64,000 nt of DNA from Polytrichum commune (taxonomy: Eukaryota; Streptophyta; Polytrichopsida; Polytrichales; Polytrichaceae). A program made the position numbers and the translations under genes. Below are positions 35,354-48,499 of the stretch, piece by piece (the first letter of the stretch is position 1; the number at the start of each line of letters is the position of its first letter). The DNA is taken from assembly GCA_950295325.1 (NCBI GenBank), contig OX485806.1, positions 36,950,001-37,014,000 of the forward strand, given 5' to 3'. The notes under the pieces are model-generated. The model was not told where the DNA came from. It made no database searches and saw nothing but the letters and a program-made list of their open reading frames with translations.

Positions 35354-36860
35354 GTGGTCCATATTCAAGATTGATTTTGTCACAACTATTTTAGAACCCA
35401 CCATTATAACTGCATATACGAAATTAACTCCATTATCAATTCATAACTATATGCTTATGTAATGCCCAATTAGAACAAATGCCACATGATTGTGATATCT
35501 CTAACTACTTAAAGTAAAGATTTATTTGTTATATCTTTTTGAAATCATAGAATCCATTTTGTGTCCAATGCTTCACTTAAATCACTAAAAAATTATAAAA
35601 ATTACATGTTTGATATATAAAGTTTGTTCATGAATGTATTGACCATTGGAAGTGTTTTTGTTACCTAGGTCATCAACATGGATTTAAGCCCTCTTAAAAA
35701 TGCTCACATTAGAATTATTTGGTTTCTATCAAGATCTTAGAGAGGGATCAATCAATTTTTTCAAATTGTGATTGAAAAGCAAGATATAGTCCAAGTTAGG
35801 TTTACACTTGGGCCAAAACTTGTGGCAATCTCCATAGACGAGGCTATGCTTAGAATCCAATACGGTCAAAGTATCTCCCTAAATTAGTATGTTTTCCTAA
35901 ATTATAGGAGCATTTTTGTTGACCAACTCTACGAGGCATGTTTGATGGAATTACACAACAATCCACCCATGCAAAATGTTATTTCATTCATTTCTTTCTA
36001 AGGGCTCGTGCTTTCCATGCTCACATCCCACAAAGGGGGGTACCATTGAATTTTGTCATCTAGCATGTTCTTGGTGTAAACCAAATGAAAAGACATAATA
36101 ACATATGAGGTCAAGGCCAACTTTGTATGTGGACTTAATCGACATTAAGGCAATAATGTAGAAGCTCACATTGAAATGCCATAGGCAACCACTTTGTGAA
36201 ATGTTTAGAAACAAGAACGATGGATTATTTTGAAATACTACATAAGAGTATCTAGTTCAACATTTCAATGCCATAATACAAATCTCATGTGTGAATCCAT
36301 AGCCCCAACCAACATGACAATGACACGTGGCATACCAGCCCCCAAAAATGATATTAATGTCAAACTAGACATGCAATTTAAATGGGCCGATGAAGTTTTC
36401 TTTTGAAAACTTGGTAAATTGTGTGTACAAGATCCAGCACAATTTAAGGAGAACATTCAGTTATAAATCATACAACTTCCCATCCATCTACGGTAGTATG
36501 TTAATACAAAGAAAAAGCTGTCCTGGTAGCCTCAGAGCTTATAAACCCTTCCCTTTCTAGTGCTCGGCATCTCTCGCCTCTCAGACTGCCTTCGGGGTTT
36601 AGTCTCTGGCATATGATGTTTTGATGTTGTGGAAGGCGTAGAGTTTAGCATTTCGGTGCAACTTTGAGAGTTTAGTAATTTAGACTTCTGGCTGGTGAAG
36701 ATTTGTCTGCAACAGTAGGACTTAAAGTTCTTGAAGGAGCCCATCTGTTTTTCTTCAAAGAATTTTGCTCAGAGTGTTGTATTCTTCTTCAGAGCCCTGG
36801 AGTGCTGTTTTGCTTGGTTTTGGGTTTGGAGGGTTTGGCGAGGTGTTTCCCGGAAATAGC
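35354..36860. other. Intergenic DNA without a recognisable gene
   Basis: AT-rich up to about 36480, then somewhat more GC-rich up to the segmental duplication. No frame with a recognisable domain was seen. Confidence 0.45.
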
Positions 36861-36869
36861 GGCTGACTA

Positions 36870-37830
36870 TTTTTCTCAGGTTTTTGTGTAATTTGTTGAA
36901 TGTTTGACGTACGATGAGGATATTAATGCATTTGGTTGAGAGCTTACATCGTTGATGCAGCCAAAATCTCCTACTCATTCTGAGTGCTAGTGGATTTAGT
37001 GGACGATGGAGAAGGCATGTGATGAATCAGATTCGAATGGGTAATTTGCGTCTGAATTTTGTAATGCTAAACACCTCGGAGAACTATTGCCTTCTCATGC
37101 TTGGTTTTGGATAGGTGACGAAAGGATTCCTTCCGAAGATGTTTGAAATAGAGATTAAGGGTTATGGTTGTACTGGTTAAATCTCGATGTAGTTTCGAAT
37201 GGGTATTCTGCGCTTGATCTTTGTTATGCTAAAACACATTGGAGAACTAGTCACTTTGCGCATAGTAAGGACAGTAAGGCCAGATGGGATTTATTTGGAA
37301 TTACCGGCTTATAGTGGCATGCCTCCTGCTGAGAATTGGCTGAATGAGGCCTCCTTTGAATCCTGGTTAGTGGTGATATACGATTACAATCAATTTTATT
37401 GCATTAAGATGTGAATTGCCCAAGATAGGAAGTGCCGTATGACACTAATCTCAAAGCTCAAGTGACTCTTCCCTGCTGCTGGACCCTGGAACATCTCCTT
37501 TGGGGATTTCGAGGAGTGTCGGGTTGATAGGCGAATCTCGTTTTGGCGGGTGATTTGACACGGGTTTCTGAGGGCTGTGTGAATATGTAGTTGTTTGGTT
37601 GTAAATGTGTAGTGATGAGACAAGAGTTCCTGATCTGGTATTTATTTCTAGTCTCAAGAAAGAACTCTTGGCTGTGTGAGCATAATGGTTTACAGGTACC
37701 GGTGTTGATTAGGAAGTGGCGCACCTTTACCAATACCAACAGTGAATTCCATACTTTGTGGTTTAATGGCGTTTGCGCAATAGTTGTCGTGGTATTACTG
37801 GTTGGTTGGGTTCTATTTGGTCTCTTCTAA
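36870..37830 (+). repeat. Segmental duplication, copy 1
   Basis: About 1 kb aligns in direct orientation with 38700-39650 (offset about 1.82 kb). Shared blocks include 'ctcctactcattctgagtgct', 'gaatgggtaatttgcg', 'gtgatgctaaacacct', 'gcccaagataggaagtgccgta', 'aaagaactcttggctgtgtgag' and 'aattccatactttgtggtttaatggcgtt'. Frames are not conserved between copies. It may be a duplicated non-coding transcript or old element. Confidence 0.75.
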
Positions 37831-38099
37831 ATCGGGAAAGCCACGGTAAATTTCAATGCGTCTTCGTGCGAGATAGTTCGATATGGATTGATCCATTTTG
37901 CCATGACCCACTTTCTCTTTTTTGACCGGTTAGTTGTAGGGGTTGTATGGCATGTGGTTTAAGGTTTGTAAATTTAACTTAATACAAACTCAATCCTTGC
38001 AACAAAGACTGCTGTTTGCCTTCCATATTTGGCCAACCTGAATCCTGCCAAAGCCGGTGACGATAAATTTATAGGCTTGTTTCTCGAACATTCGCAGTG

Positions 38100-38290
38100 G
38101 CCACCTAAAGCTTTCGCCACCCCGGGCTCGAGAGCTATGCAACTTCCAAACCTTCCTTGGATACGTGAGACTTTGGCAATAAAAGATTACATTGGAGGCT
38201 AAGATTGCGAAGTATCCGTGCTTCTGAGGGGACACCCCATGAAGTACACAAATACAATATGGTTGAATTTCTTGACATGAGCCTCATAAG
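38100..38290 (+). repeat. Dispersed repeat, also at 48066-48265
   Basis: Both copies share 'ttccaaaccttccttggata', 'cttctg.gggg', 'tgaagtacacaaatac' and 'tggttgaatttcttgacatg' followed by 'agcctcataa' in the same order and orientation. It sits between the two halves of the 37/39-kb segmental duplication. Confidence 0.7.
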
Positions 38291-38699
38291 CACAACCTAG
38301 TCGCAATAATAGGAATGGGTAGGTATTAACCTCTTCGATGATGCGCAAATTGTTATATTCCTTGGATTAAAAGTACAAATATTGTTGCTCTACTGGCAAT
38401 GAATCGCCTACTGCATTCTGATGTGATGGATATGAGCGTTTCACTATCATAAGAAGACGCCATGAAGGGTGACGCGATTTTTCACCAAAAATACGTTTTA
38501 AATTGGACCAGGATTTTTGACCAAATCGGCCTCATCAACATAATCACCAGAGCCCAGTGTCGAGCGCAGACAATTTAGTTTCATGCTCATTTCTATAGAA
38601 CAATTGGAGTCAAACTTTCAAAAGAGGTGAATGTATAGACACATTCTCTGGTGCATTCTTATACTTTTGTGGTTTAGTAGGATGCCTATAGGATTTATT

Positions 38700-39650
38700 C
38701 TAGATTTTCGTTTATTTGTTGGATGTCTGGTGCACAATGAGGATATCACTGTATTTAGTTGAGAGCTCGCTCGTTGGTGCACCCAAACCTCCTACTCATT
38801 CTGAGTGCTGCGGTTGTGGTGAGTAGATGGACAAGGCGTGTGATGAAACAGTTTTGAATGGGTAATTTGCGCCTGGTTTCTGTGATGCTAAACACCTTGG
38901 AGGATTTATGCCTTCTCATACTTAGATTTAGGATAAAAGGCAAATGGGTTCTAATTATAAGATCTTTGACGCGATGGTCTCAGGGCTTAATTTCGTGTGC
39001 TTGTTGATTTTCGAAACAGTTTCGAAGGGGTAATATGGGCCTGATTTCTGTCATGCCTGGAGAACTGATGTCACTTCATGGATTTGGCAAGATAGGTCAG
39101 TGAGGATTATTTAGAATTACCGGCTTATGGCATCATACCGCATGCCGAGGACTGGCTGATTGAGGCCTCCTTCGAATCCTGGTTAATGGTGAAATATAAT
39201 CACAACACTCCTAAGATGTGAATCGCCCAAGATAGGAAGTGCCGTATGACACTAATTAATGTCGAAGCTCGAACATCTCCTTGGAGGATTTGCAGGAGGA
39301 CTCCCAGGGTGATAGATGAATCGGATTGTGGTGGATGATTTGACAAAGGTTTCTGAGGGCTGTGTGAATATGTATTTGTTTGGTTATAAATATGCAGTGA
39401 CGATACAAAAGTGCTCCGGATTAGAGTTTCTGATCTGGTTTTTATTTCCAGTCTCAGGAAAGAACTCTTGGCTGTGTGAGCATAATGATTTACAGGTACC
39501 GATGTTGATTTGGTAGTGGCGCACTTCACCAATACCAAGAGTGAATTCCATACTTTGTGGTTTAATGGCGTTTGTGCAATAGCTGTCGTGGTATAACTGG
39601 TTGGTTGGTTTCTTTTTGGTCTCTTCTAAGCCGGGAAAGCCACGGGATAA
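38700..39650 (+). repeat. Segmental duplication, copy 2
   Basis: Partner of 36870-37830 (blocks listed there). This copy lacks some internal segments and has several small deletions. Just beyond it, at 39880-39920, is a pentanucleotide (TTTCA/TTTCG)n microsatellite. Confidence 0.75.
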
Positions 39651-41760
39651 ATACAATACATTTTTAAACCAGATATTCTTAAACAGCTTCACATAGATCG
39701 ACCCATAATTCTTCACACAATCTTTCTTCTAATCGGATCATCAACTGACACTAGTCCCTATCTCAGGGGGGTTACAACACTCTTCCAGGGAATTTGCCGT
39801 GCTATGTCACTCTAGGGAATTAGCTGGATTGAAACCATCTGTTTTCAGTCCCATTAACCTTTTTGGCTCTAAAGTAAATTTCGTTTCGTTTCTTTTCATT
39901 TCATTTCATTTCATTTCATATTACTATGATCCACTTTCTCTTTTGACTGGTTATTTGTGGAGGTTGTACAATTTAAGGTTTATTGTTTATGATCAGTGTG
40001 AACACTAGTACCTAGGAGTATACATCACAATGTAATTGTAACATTCTTGCAACATTTTGGCAACAGTTTTGTGGGTGTTGAAAATCCCAATATTGGTGTC
40101 AAGTTCTCAAAAGCGTTGCAAACTTGTTACAAGTATGTTGCAAATTTGTTATTAACTTGTTAATATACCGTTAGCAAAAGTGGCGTTTAAAATGTGTTGT
40201 GCCTATGGAGAAAAGAATTCACACATCTTGCCCACCTTTATATCAGTTTTACAACGGGTTAGCAGTAGGTTTGAAATTCGTTTGTAGTGCTTTACAAATA
40301 TTGAAAACATATCTCTACATTAGAGGAAGAATATAGCATTCACATATTGTTTGCGTTATGTCTACAAATCAAACTCATTTGCATTTCAAACATTAAATAC
40401 ATTGTATATTGATTGTGAATTGTTTAGTAACAAGTTTTTCATTAATTGGACTTTTTTTTTTTCATACTTCCACAAAATTACATTCATAATGACAACATTG
40501 GTTGTATACAATCCACACTCTTCATTGACATTCTTGTAACATTAAGCAATCATTATGGAATCAAACTAAAATGTGTGTGTAGGATTTTTGAAAGACTATT
40601 TCATTAGTATTTAAACTTTTATCGTATGAATTTGGTGTTGTTTTGTAGGATGTTGCCAACAAATGCCTATCAGATTCTATGTGATTTTCCCTACTATATA
40701 AATCATATCATCCGCAATTGCATAGTAAAGACAGTGAAAATTTGATGGTAGAAATCAAATTTATTGACTTTCTTTTTTGTAATACATGTAAATTGTAAAT
40801 CCATGTACACAAATCAATGGAGTATCATACACATGTGATATCATACAACTAATTTTGCAAAACGGATGCAACACTGTTGTAAGCATGTTTCAAATGCTTT
40901 TGTAATCTAGAGGCCTAGAAACTAGTGCATGAAGAACATCAGTGGCCTGATTTTATGTACAACTGTAACTGGGCACTGTGAGTTTATTCCCTTCAGTGAT
41001 TCCCAACTCCAGGATTATCTACAGGTAGCACCTTTCGCTTCTCCTTACCTGATCACACGTCCATGCTACGTATTCATTCACAATTGAAGTCCAAACCTCA
41101 AAAGCAAAGGACACCTATACAATAAAAGGTAGGAGGAGTTTTGACTTGCACAACAACACAATGGAATGACGCAAGAACTAGCTTGGTTGCCTTGTGGTTG
41201 GTGGTTGGACCTTCATACACCTGATGGATGTAAATGATGTCAAGTCAGAGATCCTCTCATCTTAACAACATTTCTTTCACAACCATAACAAGTAGTAACC
41301 ATAACTGAAATGGGATCCAGTCAGCTATGAAAAATAAGACCTGAAGCATTGAATAAGGTACTTACTTTCTGCAATCTGCCTCCCTTGGCATCATCCATCA
41401 TCAATTTGTAGCTGTGCACATGCCAAAAATCACTCTCAGGAAACATGCACTCCAATCCGTGGCCTTGTCACAAGGTGTGCTGGTGAGCATCAACTTTCAG
41501 AAAAGAATTACAATAAACAAAAGTCTGTAGCTCATTAACAAGTATCAGAGACATTGAGAACGCCAAAACTTCACATGCACAAAAAATCCATGGATTCACA
41601 AGAAGTGACGGATCTTCTGAAGTACACTACATTGGTGAATGCTCAAAGAAGTGACTAATAACATGTTGCAAAGTGTGCATGGCTGTTGCTGATGTGGAAA
41701 TGGAGTAGGATACAAAACAAGAGCTTTACCTAGAAATTAGGATCCCATTGTCACAGGCTG
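39651..41760. other. Intergenic DNA without a recognisable gene
   Basis: Mostly AT-rich sequence with no supported frame. A pentanucleotide microsatellite at 39880-39920 is the only clear structure. Confidence 0.45.
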
Positions 41761-41771
41761 GAGCTCACCAC

Positions 41772-41948
41772 CGAATGCGCACACTGGTTGGAGTAATGGA
41801 GCTGAACAAAGGAGATTGGGGTGCTTCAGGAGCAGAAGCTAGTGTCGTGAAACCAACACTTGGACATGCAGGAGACGTACCCATATCATTATGAGCGGCC
41901 ACTCGAAAATTGTACTTAGTACTAGGCAATAAGTCCACAATATTGTAC
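41772..41948 (-). CDS. Exon-like fragment encoding part of a fibronectin type III domain
   Basis: A 177-bp open block bounded by GGCAG (acceptor) and CG|GTGGTG (donor) encodes YNIVDLLPSTKYNFRVAAHN, then MGTSP and a Pro-rich link into the next repeat (SITPTSVRIR). LLPSTKYNFRVAAHN is the characteristic 'L.P.T.Y.FRV.A.N..G.S' end of an FN3 domain. FN3 modules bind proteins and are uncommon in plants. I could not find adjoining FN3 exons, so this is a gene fragment or part of a multi-exon gene whose other exons I cannot recognise. Confidence 0.55.
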
Positions 41949-42370
41949 CTGCCAGTCACAAAGATCTGTTGGCAAACCATTTCAATAATTAGGTTGAAAT
42001 ACAATTTGCAGAGTCATACACTTTTCAGGATCACAAATGTAAATGAATGTTCTCCACAGCTCACACAACTATCATAATGATTATGAACAGGAAAGACATC
42101 AGAAACTTTGTCATGCACAAATAAATTCACTATCCTTCCACAACCATCAATTAGTATTTAGAAGAAAATCCTCTTAGATAGTTCACATGGTTTCTGGTTG
42201 TGTGACCTCATCACTGCAGCATCCTTAACAATGAAGTTGATAAAGTGAGAGAGAGATGCGCAAGTGACAACATTTCGATTTAAATAGTTGCTTCAGTGAG
42301 CAAAATTCCCACTAAACTTGGTACCTGTGAAACTAGGAAGTAGATATGGTGGGCAAGTAAAGAACATTAC

Positions 42371-42902
42371 TGCACCCAAAGTCAGCCACCACCACATTTG
42401 GACTATGAGACTTGAGCCAATCCATGAACACCTGCACTGGCAACTTTGGCCAGTGAGACATCTGCTCTTGATATCCTGGATGATACTGTGTGCCAAATCC
42501 ACCACATAATATTGCCTCATCAGTGAAAGTTATATGCACACCCTGCATCAGGAAAAGCACCAGTTCTTGGGAAAAATCTCAGAATTAATACAAATGATGT
42601 ACTATATGCAGCTCTAAACTGAACATTTGTGTTGTCATACACCTGATATTTGCCTGGCATGGTGTTGCTTCAGCCCTATACCGTAGGTGTAGCAAAAGAA
42701 TAAGAAATTCCTAAACAAAATAACAGAGCACTCAGGTCTAAAGATTGACCCACATCTGCCAGAATACATGTACATATGGCAGGAAGAATCAGGTGTTCAA
42801 TCCTTTATATATTGACCACAAAATAAATGTGCAGTGAACAGTAAGTTCACTGGATCAAATGCCCCCTCGTCTTTTCGAAACAGTTCAAATGCATCCTCCC
42901 AT
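42371..42902 (-). pseudogene. Two RRP8-like exons (rRNA m1A methyltransferase family)
   Basis: Exon 42902-42851 encodes WEDAFELFRKDEGAFDP; exon 42485-42371 encodes YHPGYQEQMSHWPKLPV onward to VVVADFGC. Both have GT-AG borders and join in frame. In RRP8, a nucleolar methyltransferase of large-subunit rRNA, the family sequence has 'A...F..D...F..YH.GYQEQM..WP..PV' leading to the SAM-binding VADFGCG. Exons for the rest of the methyltransferase fold were not found on either side, and the motif-I glycine falls at the broken end. I read it as a fragment or pseudogene. Confidence 0.7.
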
Positions 42903-42999
42903 CTGCGGAACCAAGAGGATCCTCATTTCCAAATGCCATGCAAGTAAATTTCACTTTTATACAAAAAATAAACAGCTTGATTAATCTGCCTCACTTTCT

Positions 43000-45560
43000 G
43001 ATAATTACCTGCTCATATAAACGTACGTGTAAACACACCCTTGGTCCTTTAAGGGTTTACCAACCCAGTGCAGACTAACTTACTCTGATAGCAAACAAAA
43101 TGATGAATTTTGAGATTTCAGAAAACCTCCCAGTCGCACAAAATCGAAGTATGATTGTATGAAAATCAAAATTCCGCCCTGTGAACATCCAAAGAACGAA
43201 TCTTACTTCTGTCCATATTGGGAAAGTCCCACATCCAAATCACAAAAAATTGCAGACCTGAAAGCAAATGGAATACTAGATACATAATCAGCTGAGGTCT
43301 GACATTCTTGAATTGTAGTGCAACCGCACATGATAAACGTTTGCATCTACGTTTGTGCTTAGGTCCTTTGTCCGTGGCAAGGAGAATCATAATATTTTAC
43401 TCTAAGAGAGTTGTTACCCATGATTTACCCTAAAGAACTCTCTTATGGAGTAAAATAGTTATCAGTCTCCTTCCTGCAGACTGAAGGACTTAAGCACCAG
43501 TTGTAGATGCAAATGTTTATCATGTGTGATTTTATGACATTGGAGAATTTCCACACATTAAGTATGTCTGTCCAGTAGTTTTGAACCCATATAAATGAAT
43601 ATTTAAATATGTTATGATAGAAAACACTTCATAACTGAATTCACTTCAAGAGAACTAAACTAATTTGCAGAGAATCCTTGATGCGTGGATAAACCTGCCA
43701 AAGTAGAGTTCCAAGCTATTTAAGATCTGAGGCTTCATAAAGAATCTCTTCAAATTGCCGCATTCTGAAGCCTAAATTCACAAATTGAAAATACAAATTT
43801 TCCTATTTCAGAAAGATGTGTAACCCAACACCTTCTTGGTGAAAAATTGGAACCCGGCGTCATCTGCATCCGTTGTTCCTTGACAATCTATCTCCTCATG
43901 GACATGAACAAAATTAGGTACAGCAATAATTTAGATGCGTCTGGATATCCAATAGAAACTCCTTAGAACCTACTGCACATGAGTCTTGCCAATTGTTATA
44001 AAAAATTTGATATATGAAACTGGCAGATCATTCCAAATAATCTGAGAGAAGGTACAAAATGGTCCTTTTAAGGGTGAATTGAACAAGGAACACAATTAAT
44101 ATTTTGTGTGCAAGGAATTTGAAAAGCAATTCAACCTTTTCAATTGCTCAAACCCAGCCTACAGTGTAGTTGATGAGAATAAGGATCAATTTACATTAGA
44201 GTCTAGGCCCAAGAAACTTAAGGTCCAAAACACCTCTTCAATGGACCTTACTTTTTAGAATTGTGTTGGCAAGTGCTTTGATAGCTGAAGAAATAAAATA
44301 TGTTGTAAATTCGTACATTTCATAATAATTATATAACAATGACAAAATGGTAAGTAAAAGCATAATTAAGTAAGAAAAGTGAGTGAGAAGGCTTATTATG
44401 ACAAGGCCATAGCAATTCATACCCATTCACAAATAGACCGGTTTCAAAAGATGGAAGACATGTATAAGGACAAAATTCAACTTGAAGAACTAATTTGTAT
44501 GATTTAGAGAAGTAACACATAAAATAAAATCAAACTAAATATTTTGATCATAAGCATGTAGGGCAAAAAAATAAATAAACAGAGGTCATTCGTCAACTCA
44601 TATCTCGTCAACAACCGACATTCGTCAAACCCCATTTGAAGACTGAGATTTTCAAGAACACAAATTTAATGCCCTCACAAAAATTTCCGAATATAACTTT
44701 CAAAACATATATTTATTACCAACTTTCTGAACCAAAATTTACATTTCTATAATTTTCATCTGTTTTTTCATATACTAATTCACTTATATCAAGTGTATTA
44801 AAATCTCCCTCAAACCAACCAATTTGGCTTTGTTGATTTGCTTTGTAGTTAGTTGTACGCCAAACGTTTCTTTCTGGAAAAAAACAATGCCATTCAAATT
44901 AGTTAAAATAATAATCATATTTTTCAAATTTAATAAATTAGGATTTAATACACTTACAAATTTTAGAGAAAAAGATTTTTTCACTACCAATTTCAAATTT
45001 AGACCTAGGACCTGAATGAGTTTGAGAGGCTCTTCGTTCTTGTTTGTTCCAATTTGGATTTTAAACGTGCTTTCTAGCTTCTCGATAAAAAAAACATTTA
45101 AGTTGTTGCAGTACAATTAGGTGGCCTTTCACATGTATAAAAAACCACTTCATTAATATCTCACATTGCTCAAGCAATAATAAAAACATATAAATTTTAA
45201 TTATCACAAAAATATGTTAAAGACACCTCCATTGATGGCGAACTTTCTCAATTTGCACATTTTTTGACATAGCATGTTACTTGTTATAGCATATATACAA
45301 GCGTCGTTCCATTGTCCAAAAAATTACTTTATCATTTTTACCATAATACTAGAACAAGCTGAACTTTTCTTTAGAATAATCCATTTGACATATACATCTT
45401 TCAATTAATGATGCACTAATGTCTTCACTCGAGATTAAAAAACTATACTATTTTCACCGGCCGGAAATCCAAAATTATTTATGTTTTGTTTACTTCTTTT
45501 GTAAGGTTTCGAGTTTGATTTTGGTTATGACATGACCCTGTGCATTGGTTCGCATTCTCT
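43000..45560. other. AT-rich DNA, no recognisable gene
   Basis: The sequence contains open minus-strand frames (for example around 44784-45116) rich in Leu, Lys and Asn, as expected from AT-rich DNA. No domain was identified. It may hold introns or exons of the fragments on either side, but nothing proves this. Confidence 0.4.
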
Positions 45561-45573
45561 ATTATGAATATAA

Positions 45574-46062
45574 TTAGGCGACATCTGTATACATCGTATT
45601 TGGCGGAGCACTAGGCCCACTTTCCACATCATCATAATTGTCTTCTTCATAATGTTTTGATGTACATGCTTGGGTTGTAGCATTGTTGCTAGCCCTTGCA
45701 AGTACGCTTATCGAAACTGGGTTAAAAATTGTTCTGAACATTGGCGTGTTGAGATTTAAATTACCCAATGAAGGTCGTGCCGGTGTTTCCATTACCGGAA
45801 TAAAAATTCTAAACACTCCGACCATTGATATCTTGACTTTGTCATGTTTTTCTTTGATCTGCCATATTGTGACGAATTGTTTTTAAAAATATTAGTCTAT
45901 ATATGCACATATGAAAAATTCCTAGCTTTCACAACAAAAACTTTGTAAATGAGGGACTTACACACCTTTGAGCTATTCGCCTCTGTAATCTGATCCTTGA
46001 TTGATATTTCTCTTGGCCTGGTGTTCCTTGCGGATGTAGAAATAGACCTCAAAACGAATCCA
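45574..46062 (-). CDS. Unrecognised two-exon gene end (model)
   Basis: Two open blocks on the minus strand join in frame. About 46062-45968 encodes GFNGFVLRSISTSARN through QITEANSSK and ends at a GTGTGT donor. After a TGGCAG acceptor near 45862, the second runs from IKEKHDKVKISMVGVF to a stop at 45574. The C terminus is acidic (YEEDNYDDVESG). The family is not recognised. Upstream exons are not identified, so the start is unknown. This could be a real gene end or a transposon-borne frame. Confidence 0.3.
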
Positions 46063-46670
46063 TTAAAACCTGACAACATTTAGTAAATGCCAACAATTAT
46101 TAGATGTTTAATATTTCTTGATGTTGCTTCAGCAATTCTATCATGACAAATTTAGGTGCTTAGAGTATATAACCCGTCCTTGATGTTTTTTGATATCTCA
46201 GCGATTCTATCAAGACTAAATCAAGTAGTTGAAGAGTAAATAATCCATCAATTTTTTTACTATATAATATTTTCTATGGTGTTTTGCAATCAGTCGCTAG
46301 TCTGTTTTTTTTAGAAATTTACTAACCCAGAAATTTACTAGCCCAACTTCTGTCATGGTGTTGGATTTCATGGTTGTTGTGTAACATGTTCTGGGCACCA
46401 CCAATACTGAACAACTAATAAATGAAAGATAAAACAAAAAGCCAAGCATTGAAAATTACTTCATTCTGCATCCACTAGAACCTACTTTATTACATACAAT
46501 CAAGACATCGACTAAGTGCTAATCTTTTAGTAAGGAACAAGGTCTTAGGGTTTGGGGTACAAAACAAATGTAGAGGCACTAATGCAACAACATTTGTATA
46601 GCATAAAAAGTATACCAGCTTGACATAACTATATTGTCACGCATCTTTGAAGAGTCTGTGCAAGCTTGGG

Positions 46671-46770
46671 CTAAGTGACATCTGCCACATTCAAACCCAT
46701 AATTACATCAGATTTGACACCATGAAAGAATGAGCTCAGGAACTCTGCTCTCGCCCCATGAGCCTCCTGC
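46671..46770 (-). CDS. Possible terminal exon, unknown product
   Basis: After a TTTTGCAG acceptor, the minus strand is open for EAHGARAEFLSSFFHGVK and on to a stop at 46671. A 35-bp block just upstream (NVGAVKLGFG on the minus strand, about 46781-46815) is repeated near 47641-47675. The repeat could mark a duplicated exon. I do not recognise the family. Confidence 0.25.
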
Positions 46771-47726
46771 AAAATACCAAACCCAAGCTTCACTGCTCCA
46801 ACATTGTGTTCACTTCTACTGCCAAGTTTCTGTGACTCAATGGCTGAACCTGACTTTTCATAAAAGAAATAAATGCTCAAGAGGGCACAGATGTACACAG
46901 TAAGCTGTGCCAATTCAGGCTCTCCTCGCCATTGCACAGGACATATGAGAATAAAATCCTTGGAACAATGCCTTCTACAGAATGTACTCGAGGCTGATCA
47001 CATTTGTCCATTGAAGTGAACCCACCGAATCACTGCAACAAATTGGGGATCAGCAGATAACTGTAGTACCAGGACTGGCACTACTGGAATACAGTGGATT
47101 TAATGTCATATTCTTTTGTCAACTTCGTGACATTCTTAGTCCCCACTGAGAGAAAGTGTCAAATTTGTGAGGTTAATGTGCTCAATAGTTGACATCAACA
47201 CAGTCAAAACGCATTAGTATGGCGAGCAGTTGTAATCATGAGGAACAGAGTCAAGATGAGATGAATGAAACCCAGACTAGATTGTTGGACCGAACAGCTT
47301 GTGGCAGGGCCCAAGACCAACCAAGTAATTTAAGCAGTGCAAGAGGTGACAATTGCAAGTAACTTAGCTCTGAACTTGGGAATATATATGTAACACACAC
47401 ATGAACTTACCTTATATGTATGCCAATCTGATGAGGAATTTATTTTGAAACGTGGTGATGAAACCTGGCTATTTCTGGGAAGGGTTGAATGCACTCACGC
47501 CACGTACTAGAGCTTGAAGGCCATCACCTTGAAGGCATCAATCAATAAAATCTAAATCCGCAACACAGTCACAAGGGAACCTCTCACAGATAGCAGTCTT
47601 AACAATCTAGGAGGTAACAAAGAGATGGCTAAGCTGACCCCACCAAACCCAAGCTTCACTGCACCAACATTGATAGGGCAAAAGAGCCAGTGGAGCCAGC
47701 CACTTGCGGCGTTGCAATGCAAGCCT

Positions 47727-47820
47727 AGAGAGAAGCGAGAAAGGAAGCAACAACAAGCAAAGGGAGATAGAGAGAAGTGAGAAAGGAAGCAACAACGAGC
47801 AAAGGGAGGGAGAGAGAAGC
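47727..47820. repeat. 42-bp tandem repeat, purine-rich
   Basis: Two full units and a partial third of 'agagagaagcgagaaaggaagcaacaa'-type sequence (period 42 bp). It is followed by an unusually GC-rich stretch (about 47880-48060) that differs from its AT-rich surroundings and contains no gene I recognise. Confidence 0.75.
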
Positions 47821-48065
47821 AGAGGAGCCCTCCGCACATGAATGCCCACCGGTTAGTGCGCCAAGCAGTGGGCCACAATAATCATATCCCCCCGGATGGC
47901 AACCCTCCCTCCTCCGGTTGAGAGTGACAGAGCGGGCCGTTCGCCCCAACCCGGAAGGGACGGGTCCGCCTTCCCTCAGCCAAGTAAATTCCGAAGAGTT
48001 TTGCGGGTAATGCATGTAACCGTCCACTAATTACAGTGCCCCGACCTCTCGGAAGCAAGCTTAAA

Positions 48066-48265
48066 GAAGAGCCGCCTCAAGCTTTCTCCCTGTCGGGCTC
48101 AAGAGCAAATGCAATTTCCAAACCTTCCTTGGATATCTGAGATTTTGGCATATGATTAGTAGATGTTTCATGCGACACAAAGGAGTATGCACACTTCTGT
48201 GGGGAGGCCCTGAAGTACACAAATACGATATGGTTGAATTTCTTGACATGAGCCTCATAAACATG
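48066..48265 (+). repeat. Dispersed repeat, also at 38100-38290
   Basis: Partner of the repeat described at 38100. It directly precedes a pair of 36-bp direct repeats ('cgtttgcagaaatatga.tgttaca') at about 48268-48340. Confidence 0.7.
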
Positions 48266-48499
48266 ATGCGTTTGCAGAAATATGAATGTTACATAGACAT
48301 AATTCGTTTGCAGAAATATGATTGTTACACTAACATATTGATATAAACGTAATATGCTTGCACCAAACATCATTCTGGGAAACACAACACACGTCATCTC
48401 CATCAAGCCCCGTGGATCCTGAAAGTCACTTCGACAATCATGAAAGCAGCAACAGCAGGCATCAGCATCGACAACCTCCACGACGGACATGAGATAATT

